A DNA stretch of 64,000 nt from Anabaena catenula FACHB-362 (GCF_014698735.1 NZ_JACJTQ010000022.1:1-64000); one strand, 5' to 3'. Positions 17,868-27,064 are shown, counted from the first letter of the stretch. The notes: generated by a model not told the origin, from the sequence alone. Translations and numbers: made by a program.

Positions 17868-18896
17868 AAGGTAGTATGCAGTTCCATGCTGGCGTTTATC
17901 ACGCCTACCTGAAGTATTTAGGAACTTTGCTTAATCTTTATTTTAATTTAATTGTGTCAAAAATCTTGATTTTATTATACCTAAAACTCCATATTTTCCT
18001 TTAATACTTTCGATAGATTTAGTTCTATTTATTTTTAGATAATTTAGCTTTTTTTATCTATTTATTTTAATAAATGCATAAAAAATATGTGCTGTTGCTG
18101 CTTTGCAGTACAACACCAAGTAAATTTGAGAGATTTTTAATTTAACAGTTTTAGTTCTTTATTCAATCAAAACACCAATCCTAAATTACGTGTGAATTTA
18201 CAGTCATGGTTTATCAACAAATGTGCAAAAATGAAATTTTTTTTTGACACAAATTGGTTTTTATTAACTGTGGTGACTTATACTATTATTATGTTATGTA
18301 TTTTTTTGTTAAATAAGATACAATTCTGCAAAAACCTCATACCTTACTGGATTTCCAGTTCTGTATCTCTTACCTGACATCTAATTGAGCAAGGAAATTC
18401 TTAATCAGGAACAAGAAACCGATAAGAATTTTACCCATTAACAATTACCTTTTTCCCTGTCTAAACTAGATAAAGCAGGGAACAGGGAATAGGGAATAGG
18501 GTTGAAACTCTGTTTTTATATAGCTTTGTTCTTAAATTTTGTACCTCCTGCAACCTGCTGTAAGTAGCAACTTAGGTTAATATAAAATTTGCCGTATAAA
18601 GTCAAATTGAGCAGTGAGAATAGCCTGCTTTGGCTTTCATCACTGCTCAATAATTTTTTATTTGCACAGAGAGCAATCCCAGATTGGTACTGATGATTTC
18701 AGTTTGAGATTAGCCGCCAGACAAAATTTAGTCTGAGTAGCGACTACAGATGGATGCTAGAACCAGCAAAGAAGCCAACTCACTCAGATGAAATTAGTAA
18801 ATTTAGCTACATTTTCTCTGATTAACAAGGGAACAATCAAAAATTAAAAATCTTAACTTTGCTGATTTTTAATTTTTAATCTTTTTCCCCACATGA
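17868..18896. other. Long AT-rich intergenic region
   Basis: About 1 kb without a convincing gene. A 61-codon frame at 18192-18377 is Phe/Leu/Ile-rich and looks like AT-rich noise. At 18478-18502 there is a short 'gggaacagggaataggga' tandem repeat. A strong plus-strand hairpin with a T-tract lies at 18604-18655 and implies an unannotated plus-strand transcript. Confidence 0.6.
18604..18660 (+). terminator. Orphan intrinsic terminator, possible sRNA 3' end
   Basis: A perfect 11-bp stem TTGAGCAGTGA/TCACTGCTCAA encloses a loop of about 22 nt with its own short 'agcc/ggct' stem. It is followed by TAATTTTTTATTT on the plus strand. No plus-strand gene lies upstream, and the neighbours read leftwards. 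A '-10-like' TATAAA lies just upstream at about 18593. Confidence 0.65.
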
Positions 18897-19391
18897 TCAG
18901 TTAGTAGTTTGTGCAGCTAACATTTGCTTAAGCTTTTCTAAATCAGCAGCCCAACGGGGGTCTGGACGAATAGCGTCTGAATCAACATTACTGCTGGTTG
19001 TTTCGCGCACACCGCCACCACGCCGAGATTTCTTAGCGCCTTTTTCACGACGGTTATTTTCTTTGTTGATGGTAGGTGTGGGAATGCTGGTAGCTTGACT
19101 AGCCGCTTTAGGAGCCTGCTCATCACCCTCTTCACCCTTGGTACGAGGTAATGCCTTTTCTAGTTTAATAGCGGTGTCTTTGAACAATTGACCATTATAC
19201 TTTTCAATAATTTGGTCTGCTTGTTCGTCATTGTTCACCGTCAGAAACCCGAAACCACGACATTTGCCTGTTTTGCGGTCTTTGATGAGCTTAGTGGTGA
19301 CAGCATCGCCTTCAGCTGCAAAAACTGCTTGCAACTCTAGACGATCTATTTCTTCTTTTGGCAAATTACCTATATATAGGCGAACAGACAT
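18897..19391 (-). CDS. RRM-domain RNA-binding protein
   Basis: A 164-residue protein. Residues 1-85 form one RNA recognition motif with RNP-2 'LYIGNL' and RNP-1 'RGFGFLTV'. The tail (86-164) is charged and low in complexity, with Lys/Arg and Glu patches, and ends in a short helix. The tail lacks the Gly-rich region of cold-induced RbpA-type proteins and is longer, which resembles the Rbp2/Rbp3 group proposed to place mRNAs for membrane proteins. It acts in the cytosol on RNA. The 5' side has about 600 bp without a gene, so a long regulatory leader is possible. The ATG start is at the RRM edge as usual. Confidence 0.88.
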   Translation of the reverse strand: MSVRLYIGNLPKEEIDRLELQAVFAAEGDAVTTKLIKDRKTGKCRGFGFLTVNNDEQADQIIEKYNGQLFKDTAIKLEKALPRTKGEEGDEQAPKAASQATSIPTPTINKENNRREKGAKKSRRGGGVRETTSSNVDSDAIRPDPRWAADLEKLKQMLAAQTTN

Positions 19392-20000
19392 GAACTATAC
19401 CTCCAGAGTTGAAATGAACTTATTTTGACAAAAACAATCACTTGGCTTTGGCTTTTAAATAGATGCTATTAACTAAAATCGCCATAAACCAATTTTTTTA
19501 ATCCAAACTGTCAACCTATACAATACAGTTTTTTGTTGGGATCAAGCTTATTTAAGACAAACGCGCCACCACGCTCAGTTAATAACACCTTAATTCTAAG
19601 AATTGTAAATTTAATAGCCCACCGTCCGCCACAGTAAATGAATTCTTCCTAGCTTTTATCGGCAGAGTAAAATACCATCCCTTAAGATTATCACGGTATT
19701 TTTTACGTAGCTAGTTCAGCACCTACATTTCTGCCGATAGTATTATTGCATCGTAGCATAAAATACATTTTTTTTGACAAAGTTAGAAATTGGAAACAAA
19801 AACCAGCCACTGGCTGGTTGATTTACTGCTGTGTTGGGGGTATCAAAGGGGATGAGATAGTAGCAGCAGCTAGACCAATCACCGAGTTATGTAGATGAAT
19901 TACGTCAGTTGCCATTGATTTTGTAAATAAATGTAACACTTTGGGAAGGATTATGCAACGTTTGTTTACATTTCTGGTAGTCATTGATTAAATTGCGGCA
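19392..20000. other. Intergenic with two hairpins
   Basis: No gene seen. A plus-facing stem AAAATACC/GGTATTTT with a T-run lies at 19669-19704. A minus-facing terminator at 19795-19819 is listed separately. Confidence 0.6.
19795..19819 (-). terminator. Rho-independent terminator
   Basis: The 8-bp stem AACCAGCC/GGCTGGTT with a 3-nt loop is followed on the minus strand by TTTTTGTTT. It lies about 180 bp beyond the stop of the M48-like gene. Confidence 0.65.
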
Positions 20001-22193
20001 TCATCCTGTTACGGACTGAGCGGTCAGCACAATGTATGCACCCCATGCTTGAGCAGCGACTGCCAAGACAGTAGACCAAATAGGATGGGGACTATTAATG
20101 GTTTTGCCACTTTGAGTTTCCAAGGTTTGAATATCAATCCAAGGTGTTGCCCCACGGCGTAACCAACCTGTAACGATAATCTGCCTACCAATCCATTCCT
20201 GGGGGTTGATTGACTGTCCTAGCCAAGGAATATGGTTTAATTTCACTAATCCTGTGCTGGATTCTAAGATTAGGTCTTGCGCTAGAGAGTTGCTAGTGCC
20301 ACGACGGCCTAAGAGTTTACCAACAAGACGAACGCTGACACTATCAATTGGTAAAACCGTGGGGTCAGTTAATAGGTTGGGCAGGTAGTAATCAGTTTGC
20401 AAGGTTAAAGGTCTAATATCAGGAAAAAAGGTATTAATCCGCATCACTGTACCGATGCTAAAGCCTATCAATAGAAAACCTGTGACGAAAGACCAATCAT
20501 CGTAAATCCACTTCAGGTTTAACAAATGGAAGGCAAATGCCGTTTGCCAAATTATCCAGAATAGACCTGCTAAGACAAAACCCAGGGGAATTCCCAACCA
20601 AGGAGAAATTTGTAATAAGAAGGACTGAGGCTTTACTGGACAAAACTCTTGACTAGTCAGATGTACTTCGGTTTCTAGATGCCAATGACTGGCTATTTGG
20701 CAGAGGCGTTGGATGCGATCGCCCATTAAGGGGTGGCTATTATTAATAGTAAACCATCGCCGATAGGGATTGAAGTTTTCCCACATTAAGAATGATTCAA
20801 AGGGAAGATGAGTTGCCATACTTCCTAAAGACAGGCTTTGTTGGTAGCTAACTGGGGCGAGGATATTCAGGCTTTCTAACTCCCAGGAAGTATGTTGTTG
20901 CTTTTTGATATCATCAGCAACACCAATGGCAATTTTGAGTAAAGCCCGAATTAGCCCATTGGGATTACCTGTAATTTCAGCCGCGTGGCGATCGCTATAG
21001 TAAAGCCGAAATCGGGAGTTAAGCAAGGCTGTACCAGTCAGTAAACACCAAATTCCATAGCAAAGACAAGTTAAACCTGTAGCAGTCCAGCGCCAGAGAG
21101 GCTTTTGTCCGTTGTTCCCCCAGTCTGCTGCTCGCTGATATAATTCGTAAAACGGCAGTGTCACCAGTAGCACCAAGGACATGACAAAAAAGTCCCATCT
21201 ATGAATCTGCCCTAGTCCCAAGGCATAAATAGTAGCTATTTCATCATCCTCTAGTTGGTCTAACAAACCTTGACTCACGACTATCCGGGCTGTACGGGGT
21301 AGATTACCATAGGTCAACATCATTGGTGCCGCTATTGGTAAAATCCGCAGTTTGACAAGAGGTAAGTGTCGCTGTTGATAAGTACGTTGGATAACGCGGA
21401 CTGCTTCACGACTGTAGGTGTTTAAGACTTCTTTGGACAACTGTTGTTGACCATAAAATACTGCCAGTAGCCAATCTAGTAACCAAGGAGACAGTCCGAT
21501 GAAGACTAACAAAAAAACTAGTATAAGTGAACTTGGATCACTATATAGAAGTGCTAATGGCGTTAAATATGGCAGTTTATCTAAAATCAGGTTGATCAAA
21601 CCCATTGGTAATTTGAGTATTGCTTGCAACACCCAAAACAGGGACATGAATGTTCCTGCCGTCACCAACAGAGAGAGTATTGACAGCATAAAATTCGGCT
21701 TACGCAAGGGTTGCCATACCTTAGCGCGTCTAGCTTGCCGCCAATAAATGCTGGAAGTTTCAGTTTTTTTACTACCCCTAAGACCGATGAAGCCTGTATT
21801 TGCTATATCTCTGTTATGAGCATTTCTTTCTGGGATATCTTCTTGTGGTTTCTTCTGTGAAGAATTATCAAAAGCAACAAATCCCGTTTCTTCGGTGCTT
21901 TTCGCTTTTCTCTGCCGTTTTTGGCTTTTGTTCAAGTGTTCAAGAGCGCGTTTTGCCCACTCTTGAACTTGGGAATTATTACTCGATATCAGATTTTCGC
22001 ACAAAGCGATCGCTCTTGAGGTTTCGCCTGTGCGTGCATAAGCCATCACCAACCCAACTTTGGCTTGCAGGCAAGTATTGCTCTGATTCTGGCTACTAGC
22101 AATAGGTTCTAGTTGAGTGATTGCTGCGTAGTAATTTCCTTCCTTGAGGGCAACTAAACCAGCCTCCAAAGATGATTCGGGGTGTGAAGGCAT
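20001..22193 (-). CDS. M48-like membrane protein lacking the HExxH zinc motif
   Basis: A 730-residue protein. Residues 1-95 are a TPR-like helical region and 100-165 a low-complexity linker. Membrane helices lie at about 168-190 and 222-245, with several more in the second half. The segment at about 295-480 follows the M48/HtpX pattern ('RIVVSQGLLDQLEDDEIATI', 'SDRHAAEITGNPNGLIRALLKIA'). At residues 323-331, where M48 peptidases have AHELGHI, this protein reads ALGLGQI, and the downstream Glu ligand is also absent. It is therefore probably not a zinc peptidase. A C-terminal soluble domain (about 600-700) is unassigned. The minus-strand terminator lies about 180 bp downstream. Confidence 0.8.
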   Translation of the reverse strand: MPSHPESSLEAGLVALKEGNYYAAITQLEPIASSQNQSNTCLQAKVGLVMAYARTGETSRAIALCENLISSNNSQVQEWAKRALEHLNKSQKRQRKAKSTEETGFVAFDNSSQKKPQEDIPERNAHNRDIANTGFIGLRGSKKTETSSIYWRQARRAKVWQPLRKPNFMLSILSLLVTAGTFMSLFWVLQAILKLPMGLINLILDKLPYLTPLALLYSDPSSLILVFLLVFIGLSPWLLDWLLAVFYGQQQLSKEVLNTYSREAVRVIQRTYQQRHLPLVKLRILPIAAPMMLTYGNLPRTARIVVSQGLLDQLEDDEIATIYALGLGQIHRWDFFVMSLVLLVTLPFYELYQRAADWGNNGQKPLWRWTATGLTCLCYGIWCLLTGTALLNSRFRLYYSDRHAAEITGNPNGLIRALLKIAIGVADDIKKQQHTSWELESLNILAPVSYQQSLSLGSMATHLPFESFLMWENFNPYRRWFTINNSHPLMGDRIQRLCQIASHWHLETEVHLTSQEFCPVKPQSFLLQISPWLGIPLGFVLAGLFWIIWQTAFAFHLLNLKWIYDDWSFVTGFLLIGFSIGTVMRINTFFPDIRPLTLQTDYYLPNLLTDPTVLPIDSVSVRLVGKLLGRRGTSNSLAQDLILESSTGLVKLNHIPWLGQSINPQEWIGRQIIVTGWLRRGATPWIDIQTLETQSGKTINSPHPIWSTVLAVAAQAWGAYIVLTAQSVTG

Positions 22194-22199
22194 ACAAAT

Positions 22200-22424
22200 T
22201 TTGGGAGGTAATTGGGAACAAGGTAATTGGGAACAAGGTAATTGTAAAAAACGCTCATCTATGACCCATAACCCATGACCGAGACAATTTTAGATTTTGG
22301 ATTGTTAGTCAAAATCTGAAATCTCAAAAAGGTTTCCAGCCCCTAGTTTCAACTATGGAACCAATCCAAAATCGTCAATCCAAAATCGTCAATCCAAAAT
22401 CCAAAATCGATTGACTATTCCTTG
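22200..22424. repeat. Tandem repeats between M48-like gene and prfC
   Basis: It contains 'gggaacaaggtaatt' units at 22206-22245 and 'aatccaaaatcgtc' units at about 22370-22408. No gene. Confidence 0.75.
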
Positions 22425-24050
22425 TCAAAGAACTGTGTTCTGACTAGAAAATACCGGGGCAATGGCGCTTAATTTTAACTCTGGATGATCTCCCTCTAAC
22501 TGTTGGCAATTCCATTCATTGCGGAACAGCAACACTGGTCGTCCCATGCTGTCTTTGACTGTTGTCGTGTTGAATAAACGTCCCACTTGATTCAACGCTT
22601 CCCAACCTCCTTCTACCCAACGGGCAACACTGTATGGTAAGACATCGAGTATGGTTTCCACTCCATACTCATTTTGTAGGCGAAACTGCACCACTTCAAA
22701 TTGCAACTGACCTACCGCTGCTAAAATTGGATCTCGCTTGGCTTCATCAGTAGCGTACATAATTTGTACAGCGCCCTCTTCCCTCAATTCGGAAACGCCT
22801 TTTTGAAACTGCTTGAACTTTGAGGGGTTGGGGTTTCTGAGAGTAGCAAACAGTTCTGGCGAAAAGTAAGGAATTCCCTCATATTCCAGTTTTTGCCCTG
22901 TATAAATTGTATCGCCAATTGCAAAAACGCCGGGATTATTCAAACCAATCACATCACCTGGATAAGCCACATCAATGGATTCCCGTTCTTGGGCAAAGAG
23001 TTTTTGTGGTCGAGACAGACGGACAACTTTGCCTGTGCGAGCATGATTCACTGTCATATCTTTTTCAAACTTACCTGTGCAGACCCGGACAAAAGCCACA
23101 CGATCTCTGTGCTTGGGGTCCATGTTGGCTTGCAGTTTGAAGACAAACCCTGAAAATTCTGGATAACTGGGGGGAACTTCACCGACGCTGCTACTGTGTG
23201 TACCTGGTTTGAGGGCATAGTCCAGGAAGTACTTGAGAAATAACTCCACCCCAAAGTTAGTCATGGCGCTACCAAAGAACACAGGTGTCATTTTTCCTTG
23301 ATGCACTAAATCTAAATCTAAGTCTCCTCCCGCTCCTTCTAAGAGTTCTAAATCATTTTTTAGTTGGTGGAAAAGGCTTTCTTCTAGTAGTTCCTCTATT
23401 CTGCTATCGCCTAAATCGATGATGGTATCACGGGCTTCTTTACTACCGTGAGAGCTACGTTCAAACAGATGGATTTGCTGTTGGTGGCGATCAAATACTC
23501 CTTTGAAGCGATCGCCCATTCCGATCGGCCAATTCACCGCATAAGTCTGTAATCCCAATTCCTGCTCAATCTCATCCAACAGTTCCAAGGGTTCTCGTCC
23601 CGGACGGTCGAGTTTATTGACAAATGTAAAAATCGGGATACCCCTGAGTTTACACACTTCAAACAGTTTCCGGGTTTGGGGTTCCAATCCTTTCGCAGCA
23701 TCTATCAGCATTACCGCATTATCAGCCGCAGCTAAAGTTCTATAGGTGTCTTCACTAAAATCTTGGTGTCCAGGAGTGTCTAGTAAATTAATTTGACAAT
23801 TGCGGTAGACAAATTGCAATACAGTGGAAGTAATGGAAATACCCCGTTGTTGTTCCATCGCCATCCAGTCAGAAGTCGCTTTACGCTGCGCTCTGCGTGC
23901 TTTCACTGCCCCTGCTTCGTGAATTGCACCTCCGTATAATAATAGCTTTTCAGTTAGCGTAGTTTTACCAGCATCAGGGTGAGAAATAATCGCAAAATTG
24001 CGACGTAGTTCCACCGCTTCCAACAATTCAGTTTCAATTTCTGTGGACAT
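22425..24050 (-). CDS. prfC: Peptide chain release factor 3
   Basis: A 541-residue translational GTPase that recycles RF1/RF2 from terminating ribosomes. The G1 '[13 protein letters not shown]', G2 '[10 protein letters not shown]', G3 'DTPGHQDF' and G4 'NKLDRPG' are intact, and the RF3-specific C-terminal region ('[19 protein letters not shown]') is present. The length is close to the family norm. The ATG start lies a few residues before the G domain, as in other RF3 proteins. It shares the window with prmC, the methyltransferase for RF1/RF2, though not an operon. Minus-strand, preceded by a repeat-rich accessory region. Confidence 0.95.
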   Translation of the reverse strand: MSTEIETELLEAVELRRNFAIISHPDAGKTTLTEKLLLYGGAIHEAGAVKARRAQRKATSDWMAMEQQRGISITSTVLQFVYRNCQINLLDTPGHQDFSEDTYRTLAAADNAVMLIDAAKGLEPQTRKLFEVCKLRGIPIFTFVNKLDRPGREPLELLDEIEQELGLQTYAVNWPIGMGDRFKGVFDRHQQQIHLFERSSHGSKEARDTIIDLGDSRIEELLEESLFHQLKNDLELLEGAGGDLDLDLVHQGKMTPVFFGSAMTNFGVELFLKYFLDYALKPGTHSSSVGEVPPSYPEFSGFVFKLQANMDPKHRDRVAFVRVCTGKFEKDMTVNHARTGKVVRLSRPQKLFAQERESIDVAYPGDVIGLNNPGVFAIGDTIYTGQKLEYEGIPYFSPELFATLRNPNPSKFKQFQKGVSELREEGAVQIMYATDEAKRDPILAAVGQLQFEVVQFRLQNEYGVETILDVLPYSVARWVEGGWEALNQVGRLFNTTTVKDSMGRPVLLFRNEWNCQQLEGDHPELKLSAIAPVFSSQNTVL

Positions 24051-24263
24051 GATTGTATTTTTCGTTACCTAACTTAATGTAATCTTTTTCAGGACTAGGA
24101 ATCACATTTGTAAATTCTATTAATCTTCACATCTAACTTACTTAATTCCGAAATTAATCAGTGAGATAGTTGACAAATGCCCGATTTTTCATTATATTTT
24201 TATTATAGTGGGAATCTGTACGCGCATATATACTAAGAGTTAGATTCTCCCAACATCATTGAT

Positions 24264-24321
24264 TGTCAGAATCAGGTGGTTATCGAGCGAAGTCGAGATA
24301 ATATCCAGGATTTTAGGATTT
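24264..24321 (+). repeat. TGTCAGAATCAGG repeat, copy 1
   Basis: It begins 'tgtcagaatcaggtggttat' and continues with 'cgagcgaagtcgagata' and 'ccaggatttt'. It is nearly identical to 24597-24660, and both share the terminal sequence with the palindrome at 25424-25477. Confidence 0.85.
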
Positions 24322-24335
24322 GCAATATTTTAGAA

Positions 24336-24536
24336 CTAAATATCAATTAACGCTTTCTTAAACTTTGCAGCACTCTGAAAATAGATTTGCGGCTTTTCGG
24401 TTAAAGCTGAATCTAGCACTCCAGCTAATTTTATCGGGATATTGCGATCGCGTTGCAGAATGGGTATAGGATTATTTTGCAAGACATCCAACCAAGGATC
24501 TTCTGTAAAGTTACGAGGAACAGATACTGTCAACAT
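24336..24536 (-). CDS. Hypothetical small protein
   Basis: A 66-residue ORF with an ATG start and no recognisable domain. It is bracketed by two direct copies of the TGTCAGAATCAGG repeat, the same setting as the adjacent VapBC-type pair. The amino-acid composition is plausible for a folded protein ('PWLDVLQ', 'KFKKALIDI'). It could be a small regulator, an orphan antitoxin, or a remnant. Confidence that it is expressed is modest. Confidence 0.4.
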   Translation of the reverse strand: MLTVSVPRNFTEDPWLDVLQNNPIPILQRDRNIPIKLAGVLDSALTEKPQIYFQSAAKFKKALIDI

Positions 24537-24596
24537 ATTATGGTGATAGTAGATTGCATATTTGAGGATTTTTTATAGTTATGCTTTGATGTTTTT

Positions 24597-24660
24597 TGTC
24601 AGAATCAGGTGGTTATCGAGCGAAGTCGAGATAATGTCCAGGATTTAAGGATTTACAGGA
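24597..24660 (+). repeat. TGTCAGAATCAGG repeat, copy 2
   Basis: A near-identical direct copy of 24264-24321, located just beyond the stop of the PIN toxin gene. It continues into 'aaggatttacagga'. Confidence 0.85.
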
Positions 24661-24698
24661 TGTGGGTTACAGGTATGAAATTTTGAATATTGAGATTT

Positions 24699-25112
24699 CT
24701 ATATAAAATCTGCTAAACAGCTACCTAATTTCAAATTGTCTATATTTTTAAAATCACTATCATAAGTAAATAAAATTAAATCATGTTGAATTGCTGTAGC
24801 TGCAATCCAAATATCATTAGTAGGTATGGGTTTTCCTTTCTTTCTCAATTGAGAATAAATGAGCGCATAATATTCTGACGTTTTTTCATCTATAGTAAAT
24901 ATTTTGACTCTAGGAGATTCCATGAATTTTTCTAATTCATAACGATTAACTTCTGGTTTATTTCCCAATGCAAAACCTCCTAGTAATTCTCCAAATATAA
25001 TAGAATTGATGGCAATAATATCTACATTTCCAATTATTAAAACCGCTTCATTTTGATTACGTTTAAAAGCAGTATAAGCATTGGTATCTAGTAAGATTGA
25101 TTTTATTGCCAT
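24699..25112 (-). CDS. VapC-type PIN-domain ribonuclease toxin
   Basis: A 137-residue PIN domain with the expected acidic active site: Asp in 'LLDTNAY' (about residue 9), Glu in the 'FGELLGG' helix (about 42), Asp in 'TNDIWIAA' (about 100) and a terminal Asp in 'YDSDF' (about 119). Such toxins cleave RNA, often tRNA or rRNA, unless bound by their antitoxin. The start overlaps the end of the upstream antitoxin gene by 10 bp, which implies translational coupling. The pair is flanked by TIR-bearing repeats. Confidence 0.88.
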   Translation of the reverse strand: MAIKSILLDTNAYTAFKRNQNEAVLIIGNVDIIAINSIIFGELLGGFALGNKPEVNRYELEKFMESPRVKIFTIDEKTSEYYALIYSQLRKKGKPIPTNDIWIAATAIQHDLILFTYDSDFKNIDNLKLGSCLADFI

Positions 25113-25372
25113 AACTTTTGATCTATTTCATTAAATTGTTGAGTATTAAGTAAAAATTCAGTTTCATCTTCTTTTGTCCATGTTCCAGCAAGATAATCTA
25201 AATCATGGTAAGGATAGGAATTAGAAAGATGTTTGTCGGATGTTTCTAAGTTTTCTGAATGTTTCATATTATTTATTTTATCAGTAAATTCTTTTATCCA
25301 TTGATAAAGGTTATTTAGTTCTTGTTCTGGTATTTTGTCAATTTCTGCTTGAATAAGTTCTTTCATAGTCAT
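25103..25372 (-). CDS. Antitoxin of the PIN-toxin pair
   Basis: An 89-residue protein directly upstream of and overlapping the PIN toxin gene by 10 bp. The N-terminal half is helical ('KELIQAEIDKIPEQELNNLY'). The C-terminal half contains an aromatic/acidic stretch ('LAGTWTKEDETEFLLN'), typical of antitoxin tails that wrap around the toxin. No classical AbrB or RHH motif is obvious, so the DNA-binding class is open. The antitoxin role rests on gene order, size and overlap. There are two possible ATGs, 25372 and 25366. Confidence 0.75.
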   Translation of the reverse strand: MTMKELIQAEIDKIPEQELNNLYQWIKEFTDKINNMKHSENLETSDKHLSNSYPYHDLDYLAGTWTKEDETEFLLNTQQFNEIDQKLWQ

Positions 25373-25423
25373 AACTTTTACTCCTGGTGGGAATTTACTA
25401 TATTATATCTGAATGAGTTAAGT

Positions 25424-25477
25424 TGTCAGAATCAGGTGGTTATCTCGACTTCGCTCGATAACCACCTGATTCTGACA
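25424..25477. repeat. 54-bp palindrome built from the TGTCAGAATCAGG repeat
   Basis: The 19-bp arms TGTCAGAATCAGGTGGTTA and its complement flank a 16-bp centre ('tctcgacttcgctcga'). It sits upstream of the antitoxin start and could form a long hairpin in RNA or DNA. Confidence 0.85.
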
Positions 25478-25558
25478 TTTGAGAGATTAATATAACCGAC
25501 TTTTTAAATTCATCTTCTCATTTATCAACATCAATTATCACACAAGTCGGAAATTTTT

Positions 25559-25618
25559 GACCACAAAATAAAATCCTGTAAATCCTTAAATCATGGATAT
25601 CCTGATTCTGACTTAATA
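25559..25618. repeat. 'aatcctgtaaatcc...gattctgac' repeat, partial copy
   Basis: It shares 'aaaatcctgtaaatcctta' and 'atcctgattctgactta' with the element at 27065-27168, reading towards the same TIR-like end. Confidence 0.7.
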
Positions 25619-25649
25619 ATTTTCTGTAACCTTTATAAACTACAATCAT

Positions 25650-27008
25650 CTACAAGTCTCGACGCGAGAGAAGATACACACACCTCCCCGTCCCACACAC
25701 ACGAACACCAAACTCACCCCCAACTACAAACACGCACGGGTGGTGGCCTTCTGGTGCTTTCTTGTCAAAAGTAACATTTTTGTAGTACAACCACGAACCT
25801 CCTTTTCTCCATCCTACCTTGTCCCCGAACTTATCCCAAATGTCTGAGTTATATTCTCTCGTTCCACCTAAACCTTGATAAATCCGTTTCTGCACAGAAA
25901 AACCAAATTTACCATCACTGTATTTTACCCACAACTGGTCAATGGTGCGAAGGTCTTCACAGGGAAAATTATCAATATGTTTAACATCTAACCAATCTTC
26001 CTGCTTCGCAACCGCTAACATTACGTCTGATGTTTCCACGTCTGCTTCCTTCCATTTCCCTTCTGCGAGGAAATCACACAGTTTCCTGTAGTCCATCCCA
26101 CAGGATGATTTTATTCCCCCCTCCTCGCTTGCGGGGAGGGGGTTAGGGGGTGGGGTTCTTCTCGGTTGAACCACCAAACCCAAATTTTCCCGAAACTTCA
26201 ACACCGTCGCAGTGCGGTTTTCCGGTTCTATTTCCATACCCTGCAAAATAGCATCATTCACCCGCTGACTAATCCGAGAATTATAATATTTTGGTTCTGC
26301 TAAAGGTTCATCATCATATTTCCGGTTTTGCGCGGGAACTGGAGTAAATTTACCCTCTTTTTTCAGTCCATCAGCCGTGACGAGATAATATAAAGTTGCG
26401 GCTAAAGCATAAACATCGGTATAAGAACCAAAACTACCTTTGCGACGATATTGTTCAATAGGTGCATAACCGAAAGTTTTATCTTGAGTCATGCTTTTGG
26501 TAGCAATACTCCGAGTTAAACCAAAATCTATTAAAACCGCTTCTTGTTTATTTTCTCGCAAGAGAATATTTGATGGTTTAATATCCCGGTGTAAATGTCC
26601 TTTTTCATGAATATATTCTAAAGCTTTACCAATTTGATCTATATATAATAGTGCTTCACTTTCTGATAATTGTCCTTGGTTTTGGACATATTGAAATAAA
26701 GTTACCCCATCAATATATTCCATCATCACACCAAAAAGTTCACTTTCTTGGATGACTTCATAAACTTTGAGAATATGCGGATGGTCAAAACCTTTAATTG
26801 TCAAGGCTTCGTTAATAAACTTAACCTGTTGTTCTGAAAAATATTCCCTGAGTTGCATCTGTTGATTCAGGGTTTTGATGGCGTATAATTTACCCGTCTT
26901 GGGTTCTAAAGCTTTGTAGGTAATTCCAAAACCACCACTACCCAAAGCTTTACCTTGAATTATGAATCTACCCTTATTAATTTCTTGATCTGGTTGCCAA
27001 ATGATCAT
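25650..27008 (-). CDS. Ser/Thr protein kinase fused to a GUN4 domain
   Basis: A 452-residue two-domain protein. The Hanks-type kinase domain (about 17-275) has the Gly-rich loop 'GSGGFG', catalytic Lys45, 'HRDIKPSN' (140-147) and 'DFG' (161-163), so it should be active. Residues 306-452 form a GUN4-like domain ('WLDVKHIDNFPCEDL', 'DKVGWRKGGSW'). GUN4 proteins bind porphyrins and stimulate Mg-chelatase, so this kinase may sense a tetrapyrrole; that is inference. Residues of about 284-298 ('TPPPNPLPASEEGG') are a repeat translated in frame in the linker. hemB lies about 850 bp away on the other strand. The C-terminal Cys-containing tail is unusual. Confidence 0.88.
   Translation of the reverse strand: MIIWQPDQEINKGRFIIQGKALGSGGFGITYKALEPKTGKLYAIKTLNQQMQLREYFSEQQVKFINEALTIKGFDHPHILKVYEVIQESELFGVMMEYIDGVTLFQYVQNQGQLSESEALLYIDQIGKALEYIHEKGHLHRDIKPSNILLRENKQEAVLIDFGLTRSIATKSMTQDKTFGYAPIEQYRRKGSFGSYTDVYALAATLYYLVTADGLKKEGKFTPVPAQNRKYDDEPLAEPKYYNSRISQRVNDAILQGMEIEPENRTATVLKFRENLGLVVQPRRTPPPNPLPASEEGGIKSSCGMDYRKLCDFLAEGKWKEADVETSDVMLAVAKQEDWLDVKHIDNFPCEDLRTIDQLWVKYSDGKFGFSVQKRIYQGLGGTREYNSDIWDKFGDKVGWRKGGSWLYYKNVTFDKKAPEGHHPCVFVVGGEFGVRVCGTGRCVYLLSRRDL
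26116..26157. repeat. GC-rich repeat inside the kinase-GUN4 gene
   Basis: 'cccctcctcgcttgcgggga' followed by 'gggggttagggggtgggg': a palindromic, GC-rich unit unlike its AT-rich surroundings. It encodes the proline-rich linker between the two domains, as recurrent 'PPPNPLP' peptides do in many Nostocales gene models. Confidence 0.7.
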
Positions 27009-27064
27009 ACCTTTGGTAGTAGATATTGCTGAGATTAATTCAATATCTTGTAAAAATTATATCA

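Noticed and set aside
18192-18377. 61-codon plus-strand ORF in the long intergenic region
   Set aside because: Composition is Phe/Ile/Leu-rich as expected from AT-rich DNA. No ribosome site or family pattern was seen.
23054-23254. Small ORFs within prfC
   Set aside because: All are alternative frames of the RF3 coding sequence.
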